From Trichobilharzia szidati (Eukaryota > Platyhelminthes > Trematoda > Strigeidida > Schistosomatidae): a stretch of 64,000 nucleotides of DNA. The stretch covers positions 106,522,020-106,586,019 of the forward strand of contig OX235272.1 in the NCBI GenBank assembly GCA_944472155.2. Direction: 5' to 3'. Below, one piece after another: positions 15,401-27,782 of the stretch; within the stretch, counting starts at the first letter, position 1, and the number at the start of each line of letters is the position of its first letter. The translations under genes were made by a program, and so were the position numbers. The notes under the pieces were generated by a model. The model ran no database searches. It saw only the letters and a list, made by a program, of their open reading frames with translations, and was not told the DNA's origin.

Positions 15401-18400
15401 TCATTGAAAACCAGGAAGAAATTGACGGTTGTTTCGTCCCAGCCTGAGACTCTTCAACGGTTCTTTCCGAGTTCACCAAGTGAGCCCGTTGATCATTTAG
15501 CCACTGGGACTGTATCCAGTAGTTCTTGAATTCTAAGTTCTGCTAATTCGTGTGGGTCTTGGTTCCGATTGTCAGTATGCTATTCTGAAGAGCCTCAAAC
15601 GTGGACGAAATAGCTATCGATTATTCCTTGGTTTTCTTTCGTTCTCTAACCGATGTCAGCTTGTGAGTCTAATTTGAGACCAATCACAATCCCCTACTAG
15701 CTAACGATTGAAAAATAACTGTTTGGTTGTGTATATGGCATGTATCTCTTCTGGGGATGTATGCTGGACGATCTACATATACTTGGATTATTATTTCAAT
15801 GTAATGGTGGTAAGTGGCTCTATGGTCAGCTATGATGTAAATGGGTAATAAAATTACTGTTCGTCTAACATCATCATTAAATTAGTGTTGTAGCCTGGAT
15901 GGGGTAGGGCGCCAGGTCACTTATCCCGGTGGTCATTAATTTTAACCATTGTGTGAGTGACCTAAGCATTCATTTCACCTTTGTGATCACTATACATCAA
16001 GAGTTGTCTGCTTTTTCAAATGCTCTCACTACTAACAGCCAAAAAGTGTGGATAGGAGAGGAAACTGTGAGATATGTAGAGCTAGATATATAGGTCGTTC
16101 GATGCGTATTTTGTCTAAGAGAGATAAAGAACATTATCCCTCTTAGCTACGAAAAGGTAACAGTAGATCAATATGGAGTGCTATAATTGAACATACATAC
16201 AACACTGGTCACTCAATATGTAAGGAGGATTCAATTTAAAATTATCCAGAGAATCAAAAGAAGCTTTCCGAAAACGGTAGGTAAGCTTCCGTATACTTTG
16301 CATTGCCTGGGTCTTAGCGATCCGGATAGAAAACCTTGATTTATGTACACAGAAGAGACTTCTCCACTCCGTCATTCTACATTGAGTATAATTTTAAGTT
16401 CTACTACTTTGTTAATAATGCTTTTTTTTGAATTTTCGTACAACTTTTTAGTAACATCTTTTTCTTAACCAACCCTTTTGTTACTCTTTCTACCTATTAC
16501 ATAATTTATTTTGAACACGTCTCCATGTCTTTTCATTAACATCCTATTTCTCTGGGTGTCTTCCATATTACGTAACCCTTGTCAATACTTACTAATCTTC
16601 ACCTATCTTGTTACATTTTGATTATTCATCACATTTTTTGAAACATTTTGATGACGTAAGCAGTAACCCTAAGTAATTTTTATTCTTGTTTGACAAACCT
16701 AATGTATACACACACGCAAAGTAATTATATATAAATGAGATTGCACAGCTAAGTGAATGAAATCGCTGTCGAAAAGAGACTATTCACTCAGCGTTTTGTT
16801 CTAAAATTCATGTCTGTATGTGGTTTTTTCCGAGAACATCTAAAGCTTTCTTTCGTGTCTTAAACTTTGTTCACAGGGTTATAATATCAGAACATAAGTT
16901 TGATTTTCATAATATTTGATAAATTGGAATCCATATTGTTTGAATTAAGAATGAGGCGTTAAGACAAAACTTGTTCTAGTTCTGTCGTCCTTCTGTCACG
17001 CGTGCCTGGTATATAGGAGGATTTAAGCCGTTTCATGATGCATCTTACGAAACACTGTATAGCTGTTTCATTATAGTTCGGAATCTTTTCACTGGTGATT
17101 AAACAAAACACCTTCAGATTAAAGGCAAGCCTGTCGACCATTCACAGCTGCCTCGTTGAATTCTAAATTCTGTCCAGTATACTCCTTGGTTTTCAACGTG
17201 CGTTTGTTTGTGACCGGAATATCAATAATTATTTGAACTATTTCAATACATATTTAGAAATACTTAATATATTTCTTTTCCTTATTCCTTGTTTGTGTTT
17301 GTGTGTGTGTGTAGAACACGCCTCATCGTGTAATGGATAAAACTACTGGTCAACAAAATCCTCAAGGACACTGTCATCAACAACAATTACAACATCAACC
17401 GCCCCAACAGCATTCCAACAGACGAATGAATTCATCGAAAAAAGTGTTTACTAATCCAAATCATCCAGACAGTGTTTCATTACGTGATCCACAAAAAGTT
17501 AATCCATGGCGTCATCATCTATGTAATGGACCATGGTTTGGTTGTTATGAAACTGGTATGTTTAATACAACACATATTATACATCGTAGTGTTCACATTT
17601 TGTTTATCTTTGTTATCGTTGTATCACCACTGTCTTTAATCTAGGGAAGTAGACACGCTGTGGGCGTTGGGGGGGTGGTGGTCGAGAAGACTGTAGAAGA
17701 TATGGATTTTGCGGAGGATTCATGTCTTATGTTGCATAAATATTTGAAGACTTCATACAGGCGTAAACGAATAAGTTGGTAAAAGAGGCAGGCAGTAGAG
17801 ACAGAAGTGCAGGTGAACATGGTGAATGCAAGTGTGATTGAAGATCACCTAATCACACCCAGTTTATTGCTTTGTCGATTCTATCCTCCATCCGTAATCA
17901 TATTCTACGTTTAAAAAGAAAGGAAAAAAGATGTATTCACTGCATACTGGGGCTGCATTTAATTATAATCTCAGCAGTTTCTTTGTTATGACCGGAACTA
18001 CAATCTGGTAGACGACCTGGAGCGAGCGAATACTAACTTCATGCGCTGGCTAATAATCTGTCCTAATCGCACGTCAACAAGAACAACAACACCGCCACCG
18101 GCACGCAAAGACAAAAGGAAAGACTGGACGATGGTAAGAGAGCTTTTACTGTTTCAAAACAACAGTCAAATAAGATTGAGAGCGCTTGTGTATAGATATG
18201 CTTTAAAATGACCTTGAGAAGCACTAATGTCGTTGATAAATTAAAACAATGAACAACCAATAGGATTTCAAAGATCATAAGTAGGGTGAGAGAAAATCAG
18301 AGGTCAATAATCAATAAGTGGGGTGAGAGAAATACAAACAGGCATGTAGAACATCAGGTGTATATTATCATTCTTTTCGTTCGGAAAGATTCCGACTACA

Positions 18401-21400
18401 ACGCCTGTCCACTGCGGAGGCTCTTGCTTTTCTGCACAAGGAAAACCCTGGACTGCTTATTGTACAGAAGTGGTTAATCCAATATCCCTTCTTTGCTAAC
18501 ACACACACTTACATCTTTCCAACTTCTTTTCTGTTTAAAAACTTTGATACGAAACATGAAGGTGAGAATTTGTTGAAATGAATATCATCTCGTTTTAGTT
18601 CAGAGATTGTCTCTATTCATTTTGATGTAGTTGTGTTCTCTGAGCTAGCTGGATGGTTTACTTGCGAAGCTTTCATTGTCCTACTCTACCTAGGCAACAG
18701 CTTCAGCGCATACTTCAATTTGATGAAGTGAGCTTTTAGATTTCTCCACGAATTTATAAGTCATCCCTCCTGCTGGGTGACCTTAAACGTGATTGGTTGT
18801 TTTCGTTTGTTTTCATACCCTCTAGGCTACTTGTATGAGTATTGACTGTTTCCTTGACCTGAAGTTTGACCTTTTGTGTATGAGATTTCCTTCTTGTCGA
18901 TTGGTAAATTTTGTCAATGTCAATTAGACAGAGGGAACACTAAGAGTGCTTGAGCATTTTTAGAAGCCTTATATTCCAGTAGATCATCAGTTGGTAACGT
19001 TAAACTTTAAGCACCACTAACTACCAAACAGCAAATGACGTCGAACACACCAGTCACGTGAAGGAGGCATTTTTGAGTATGGAATACATATATTTATGAA
19101 AAAATGCATAAAGACTGTAGAAAAGTGTTGAAGAGGATACCTTCCTCTAACATGTGGTAAAAATAGCTCTCAGTTTTAGGTTGGAGTATCAACAGAGTAT
19201 AATTCCATCGTGGGTAAGATTTACTTTGATAAAGTCCCATAGTGTTATACAGGAATATTTACTGAGCAATAAATTGTGCTCGAAACGTTGTCATCGGTAA
19301 ATATTACTGTAAAACACTTTGAGACTGTATCGAAATAAATGTTACCCACAATAGAATTATACTCTACCACCACAGTGCACAAGTTCTATTCTTATATCAA
19401 CAGGGCAAACTAACCACATTCTATGCATGTAATTATTTAGGTCTTCTAACCCTGACGTGAAAATATCCCTAAACTAACTGTAATCTAACTCTAACCAACT
19501 TTAATGTCACCTTCAGTAGATTAACCTAACCCTAACTTGTCCTTCGCCTAAACTGTAACTTAATCTTTCCCAAACCTAAGTTGAAACTTGTTAAATATCC
19601 CATTTAATAGCATAACATTTCAATGAGCATATTTTGTTGATGGCGGCAACATTATTTGCCAGGTTTCAGTAACTTGCACAGTTAGCGTTTCAAGGTCATT
19701 GGTGCGGTCGCACTCCGTTGGTAGTTAGTGGCGCTTAACTTGACCCATCAATCAATTGAAAAAACAACGACATAGACAAAATTTACCAATCTATAAGAAG
19801 GTAATCTCATACCCAAAGGGGAAAACTTTAGATCAAGGAAACAATCAACATCAATATCAATACAAGTAGTCTAGAGGATGTGAAAACACACGAAAACAAC
19901 CAATCACGTTCAAGGTCACCCACAGGAGAGATCTTAAAGCTCACTTCATCAAAATGGAGTATGCACCGATGGTGTTGCCTAGTAAGTAGGACAATGAAAG
20001 CTTCTCAAATAAACCATCCAGCTAGCTCAGAGAACACAACTACATCAAAATCATCCGCCTTATCTACAAAATCTTCTCCATTATAAAAATGTGCATTAAT
20101 TTCGTCTGAATTATTTCTTTTCTGTTCAAATAAAAGAGACTGTAATCATCAACAAGATGTTATTTTTATATGTATTTGTTTTATCGGATCGTGTTTGTCT
20201 TTTCCATTTCTATGTGTGTAGCTAAACGTTTAAGAAGGCAAACAGAATCTGGTCACATTGTCATTGAACGTCATGGTAAGTGTATGAATGAACGCATGAA
20301 TCCGATTTTTTATCTCATATTTCAATTCATGTTTATCAATTGTAGCGTTATTATTGTATTCACGTTTTCTCTTCTGAGTTTTCATTTTTGTTTGTATATA
20401 TGTGTGTGTGTTTGTGTATGCGTTCTGTTTTGTGCGAAATTGAACTCTGCAAAGTCTTGCATCAGTTTGTTAGCAGATACAGGCAATGGGTGAAATTTTT
20501 ATACTTGGTTTATAAGTGATTTCGTATATCAGCCTTAAATGGGTATTATTTTTATTATTGCAGTACTCAGACGTTATTCGGTTGATGACGGTGACTAGCA
20601 CTGAGATCTGGGACATGCGTTCGGCCCTATTTGAGTCTTGTCAGCCTGATGTGTAGCTCCTTTTCCGGTTAAGTAATAGTGTTCTCACTGAGACTGAAAC
20701 ACTGATACTCATCTTTTCAATCGCCAATGGATAACCGATTATTGTTGTCTGAGTCTAAGTGGGTGGGGGAGGTATATAGCTCTACACCTAGATGATGAGT
20801 CCCAAACAGGACGAAACGCACCTCCTGCATTCCAATACTAGTCTCATCATCCGTCAAATAACATCATCCTAACCACCAAACTTCATTGAAGAATCCGTAC
20901 TGAGCAGCGTTTCGGTTTAACGAAACTCAATCACAAAGAGAAGTACAAAAATCCCTGTGTTCTCACTGCTTAAGTAGTCGTCTGGGTATCCAAGTAGACG
21001 TTCGTGGCTGAATACCGTTACTGGGCATCATAGTGTCTGTCACTATTGCGGGCGTCTTTATCACTTCGACCCATCGTTTGACAACGCATCACCACTGCTA
21101 CCCTCTTACCAATCCTTACCTCTCCCCTTTATTTACAGTTAATTACTCACCACATTTTTGAAATGTCTTGACGACAATAACCCTAAATTGTTTTTATTCT
21201 TGTCGGACAAACCTACCTAATGTACACATTTATACAAAAATAAGTATATATATAAGTGCGATTGTACATCTAAGTGAGTGAATTCACCGCCAAAATGTAG
21301 TGTTGTTGATGATGATGATCATTTAAATTCTATATATTCAGCACTGTTAAACGTTTTGACTGCTAAAGCCTTTTTATCATTGATCCATACCCTCACTTCT

Positions 21401-24400
21401 CTTTGCTCATTGGTAGTGTTGCTGTGGTTAACGTCGGGATGAGCGATTGTATTAGGTTTTGTTAGTGGATTAGGTGCGTATCATTTGCTGCAGTCTACTG
21501 TGTTTTCTTATTACCACCGGCTATATCAACACATAAATTATTTCATACATACATAAATTATTTCAAAAGAATGGATACTGAACAAAAAATACTTTTCATC
21601 AGGCTCTACAGTTATATAAACACATTATAGTGAATGAATGAATGATTTAGTGTTATGAACAACATTAATGCTCTTTAAATAACATCGAATCTATAATATC
21701 AGTAGATTAGAGTTCAATAGCATCAACATAAAATAAGCTGAATGTCAGAAAAATTATGAAAGATAATATTACAAATTCACGAATTTATAGTCTCTGCTGA
21801 AGGCCAAGGCAGTAGTAGGGGCTGGACTTGCTTCTTTTGAACACACAGCACTGGTTGTTTGAGGTGAACTGCAATAGCCTCTACTGTTTGGAGCATGCAG
21901 TGCTTCGATGATTTTGGCAATTTATTAGGCACCCGGTAGATTATAGAGAAGGATTCTTCCACACTGGCTTTGTGGCCGGTTTGCACCAGATGGTCCAATA
22001 TCGAACTGTTAATAGTTTTAACTACACTTTTACTTAGCCATAGTGGGATATGTTCTCGAGCATGAAAAATCAAGTTCCTAGAGCAATGGCCGATATAAAT
22101 CGCTCCACCAAAAGCGCAGTTGAATCGGTAGATACAATTTGAAGTGGCTAGTCCAAGTACTTTATCTTTCAGTCGAGGTAGCACCATCGGTTATGTAGAG
22201 AATAAGATGTGTAGTTTGGCAGCATTAAAAGTTCTTTGAACTGATTTTCTCAATTCCTTCGTAATTATTTCGCTTATATATATCGCTCTTGAATTGCAGT
22301 CGTATATAAAGTGGATTCTTGTTTACAGATAGTGAGTAGTCCTTTCCCGCTTTCTTTGTCATGTTTCTTGATAAATTTCTCAGGATAACCATTTTCGATT
22401 AAAGTATCATATACCATGCGTAATTCATCTTCAATTACTTCTTCTGTGGCTGAGGGTCTTCACTAAATTCCTTTTGTAATTGATGGGAACGAAGCTGTGA
22501 AAGTCTGTATATTGTCCCGTTTAAGTACTTTTTCTATGTAAATTTCTTTTTATGCTACCGTCTGGTTTTCTTGTAGGTAGGACATCCAGGAAGGCAATTC
22601 TGTCTTGGGATTCCTCTTCGCATGTGAATTTCATAGCCGAATGTACTTCATTGAATTCAGTAATTATTGTACTCCTATCAGAACCATTATCACAAAGAAC
22701 AAAGGTATCATCCATATATCGGCAATAAAATGAGAGCTTACTGATAAGGTTGTTCAAAGGTCCATTTTCTAGCTTACTTAGAAAGAAATCAGCCAGAATG
22801 GGGACCCAATGGGGAGCCCATCGCCACCCCGTCCACTTGCCTGTAAAGCGTGCCGTCAAATTTGGAGTTTACATTCATGGTACATCTTAATATCAATTCT
22901 TTTAGGATTTCAGTACGGATGCCGATGTTTATCGACTGGTTATCCACTTGTTCACATATATAATTAACTGTTTCTATTAGAAGTACATTTGTGAATAACG
23001 ATGTTATGTCCAGGGATATCATGGTTTTGTCCTTGATATTAATATCTTTTATTTTGCCTACGAATTCAAATACATCTTTGACTCTATATTTCACTATCTT
23101 CTCATGCAAAGGTTTGAGAATATTTACCAACCACCTAGCTAGAGCATGGTAGGGCGAATTTTGCATATCATATTATTAATATACCCTTGGGTTCCGAGCG
23201 GAACATACGACTTCAACAAGACATTCCCACTTTGTTCTATTTTCTCACTTTCATCGAAAGGAAGACACACATCGGCTGGCTAACTGGCTCCCCGAAGGTG
23301 GACTTTTATGAGTTCGCGTCATTTCACCTCCTCGATTTTCAGCGAAGAATAAGTCTGCTTCTTATATTTTTTTTTTGTATTTTTAATATATTTCTCGTGT
23401 GTTGAAGTGTGTGTGTGTGTCAGCAGTTTGATTGGTTCGCTAGCCCCACGCTGTACCTTCCTCCCTCTTTACCCTGGGCCTGGGACCGGCTAGATGATTA
23501 GACGCGATTATCAACACATAAAGCTACTTGTGTATGGGGTTTGTATTTTGTCGTAGTAACATTATTCATTTCCTAATTTGTTGTACTCAACAACTTTTTC
23601 TTCTTCTTTTTACACTTTCTTTTACTCAGGACTACAAGGTTTCATATTCTCAGCTAAGCCTCCAAGTACAGAGGATTCATCCATAGATTCAGAAGGTAAT
23701 TTCATTCATTCATTTTCTTTCTTTGCTATTGAATGTGTTCAACAACTATTTAACATTCTCAAGTGTGTTGGTTTACTGAGATTCAATTGATTTCACGTTA
23801 GATCATGGATTAATACCAGTGGCAACTCTAAAGAATAGCAGCCCAAACCGAAACTACCTAGCGAACGGACAAATGACCTTGACAAGGACAACTACGACCA
23901 ATCAGAAATTGCACAAAAAAAACGGCGCATAATTGTAATAAATCGTTTATATATAAGTAATGCAATGTTATAAAGGACAACGTCCTCGTAAATGTTACAA
24001 AAAAACCTCCCAAATTCTCATAGGAGTCTTGATACTCATGTTAAACCAAGCCCTGTAGATAAACTCATCAAGATAACTGTATATCATAGCAGTTCTTGAT
24101 CCATTCACAGATCTGATACGTTTTTTTGGGTGATTCCAGAAACTTTCGATGGAATTATTGTGAGTTCCATCAAAAGGATTGAGAAAACCATTTGTATGGT
24201 TGACCACTTGGTGAATATAGCCTAGATTCGATAACTGACTGTCACTACTCCATTCATCTGTATGAATAGTCGTCCCAGGCAGCACTAAGCGCTGGATAAT
24301 AGGCAATAATACACCTGCACTGCGATTAGGGATCACCTCAATATATCCTTTCTGGAGGCTGGTGTCATATATCCCCAATACCTATTGCTGATTCGCACTC

Positions 24401-27400
24401 AATCTTCTTTTTATCAAAAGTACCTAAGGAATCTGCAAATTAAAAACGAACGACATACGTTCTCGAACTAATTTTCTGGTTCGGCACTTATTTCACCAAC
24501 AAACAAACCCATCGATGCATCTATTGTAACTTTGCATACGAATGATACCTCCACATTGGCAATTTTTCGACATTCCTATCAGTCTGTTTTCCAAACAATA
24601 ATCAAAAACAAGATCTGGAGGGAATTTGCAACGCAAAAGGTATAAAGCACTCATAAATATACGTCTGGAAAATACGGAGTCACCTGATTGGTTGCTCAAG
24701 GTCATTTATCTGTTCGCTAGGTAGTTTCGGTTTGGGCTGCTATTCTTTAGAGTTGCCATACCAGTTAGAGAACTACAGACAACCAGCGAGTATTCGTCCT
24801 CACATCTAACCTGGTGTTGACCCCACTGGTGGTCACAAATCCATGGGTGAACAGTCAAAGGGTACTACGCCTCGTGACCTTTGAAGCTCTTTAGTGTGGA
24901 GTCACACGTGCATACATATATATAGCTGAAAAGACTTTAATTAAGGCGAAACAGCTTTGCAATATACCCTGGTTTTCGATAGTTCCCCAAATAATGTCAA
25001 ACTATATGATATAACTTGGAGTCAACTAACAACCTACTTCTCTCTGACCTTAATATAATGTGATTGGGATATACAGAAGTTTGATGATGATAAGTAGTGG
25101 ACAGTAATGTAGCGGATTCATTCACTTGATAGCTTTCGGCGTTATCTTTTTGGTAATCGGAGTGAAGTGGTGATCTGGTTAGCGACGGTTGGTTCGCATA
25201 GCTGACATGGTCCGTCAAGTCCGTCGGATCAATCATTGAGAAGCGTTAGGTTCGAATCCTAATGTGACCTATTCTATTAGTGAGTATCCTATATAACAGG
25301 AGAAAATATCCATCAATCAGAACATTAGAGAGAAAACAAGTTCTGCACAAAGACATCTCGTTGATGATTTCATTCTTACATGCATTTTTTTCGTTGTATA
25401 AGTTATTTTTCTAACCGAACATAAGTAAGTAACATAGTGATAAAATCCTGTAACCACATCAAGTCAAATCCCTGCAAACCACCAACACTGGAATATCAAT
25501 CTGATGCTCACTAGTGACTGGCCCTATTCAAGTAGGTAGTTACCTGGGTGGTTCTAGTGAGAAGTCGTGACCAGTGTGCGGTGCAGCAGGTCGAGTGTGA
25601 GGACAAATATTCGCCAGCGATGATATTGGTCAGTGCCAGTCACGCCATATCGTCGATTGGCAGAAGTGACTTGGAATTCATGAACTGGCCATTGGATCGG
25701 GTTCCAGTGGCTGATGAATGAATGGTCTATGAGCTCGCTAGCCTTGTCACCGGTAGGTCCGCGGTTCCAGTCCTGGCGGTGGCTGTGTACTGCCTAAAAG
25801 AGTCACGAACCAGGATGAAACAGCTGTCCAGTACTCCCTGGTGGTTTCCCAGTGGTCCTCTAACTGATTTTCGGCTCATGATGAAATCCTGAACCCAATC
25901 AAATCGAATCCTTGCTAACCAACGCTTGACTAATATATCAGTTTTCCTGTTTTACAATCGCTTTCTCTTATTCTTCAATCTTCAGAATCGCGATCATCTC
26001 CTTGTCTTGTTTTTTTTCTATAATCAGTGGTTATTCAAGTTATTGATAAACTCTGTAAAACGTCACACACAATACATATACTACTTGTATCGATTGTTAT
26101 AAGTAGTTTACACATATAGTTAGGTATACATCACAGATTATTAGTGAAATCTCTAATGTATTTGAGTAGGATAATTTTCTTTTTCTTTAAAATGTTTTTT
26201 TGTTTTACTTTTACAGCTCAACCGGTGACATTGGGTAATGTACGTGCACGTTCAGTAATGGAGAGAATTCGACAAAAATTGACCGGTACAGAAAGAGATC
26301 AGTTGATGAGTGTATCTACACAAGTTGACTTTTTAATACGTGAAGCAACATCAAATCAAAATTTATGCCAAATGTATATAGGCTGGTAAGCAACTGAAAA
26401 ATTCATTCTGAGCTTATTTTTTCATTTTATGGAAGTTTTTGTAAGGATTTAAGCTCTTTTTTTCTTCCAAAGAGAGATGATATGGTTTAAGTACTCGGTC
26501 TTTTATTCAGTGGGTGCAGGGTTTAAATCCCGCTGCACGTAATTCAGTTAACTGGGGTGAGTGAGTGGGTTTGTTGGCGAGGTGGTATCATCAGTCGTTA
26601 AATACAATGAGAGGGTGTCTCATATTGCAATAGCAGAAGGCAAGACATGGAAGCCAAGGTATATTTTCTTCAATTGATCAAACAGCTATCTATATAAGAT
26701 ATAGTTTTATATTCTTTAACCAGTTACTGGACTAGCGTGTGATTTTGGCAAACACATTAAACGACATGAAATAGAATGTTCAAGTATACATATATATAGT
26801 ATTCTGTTGCTAATGCTGCAGTATTGAAATGCAGGAATATGTGAGAATAATATTCCTTTGAAACACATTGTGTGTGTATCACACCACCACAATATAACCT
26901 CTTTTTATAAATATCCGTTGAAGCGATGTAAATCATATGATTATCGCATTTCGTAGGAAAGGAAACTTTCTTCCTATAGTAGAGTGATCACAGGTTTTCA
27001 GTAGTTCTCAAACTGATGTTGTTTAGTGATTTAACTCGTATTTCTACTAACAGTTACCTGTGTCTTGTCATCTGAAAATGGTGAAAACTAGTGGTGTCCA
27101 TGATGGGTGCCCACCAATGTCTCCATTTCTGAAATTAACTCTAACTGACTTCAGTTACTCAGGGATTGACTTTGTACCACCAGAGAATAATCTCGTTGAC
27201 TTAGAATATGCAGATGATATAGTTCTTCTGGGGGAGAAGACGCTGACAAATGGCACAGTCTTCTGAATACCAAAATCAGAAATCTTCGAATGTTTGGGAT
27301 CCTATTCGCTCCCGCCAAATGTTAGATGATGCTTGCTCGCTACAGGACTGGATTACACCTATTTTCCTAGCTTAAAGGTAGGGAGCTGGTGAAATGGTTG

Positions 27401-27746
27401 GTGGAGCTTGTTGACCACTTCACTTATCTGCGGGTAGTTGCATCAGCCAACCAACACCAGTAGGTGGTTGATCGCTGACGAAATCTCTGCATGGATACGG
27501 AAGGGTCGTTTGGCACATACCAACGCCACATACGCCATCAATCGCTTAGTAGACGTGATATCCGGCTGACCATCGACCAAAGACCGTGGCTCAATGGTCT
27601 ACGAGCTCGCTAGAAGGTCCTGGGTTCGAATCCCGGTGGGTGCGTACTGATGAAGAGTCCCAAACTGGGACGAAACAGATGTCCAGTACTCCCAGGTTTT
27701 CCAGTGGTTCTCTAACCGATGTCAGCTCATGATGAAATCCTCCATG

Positions 27747-27782
<36 letters not shown>

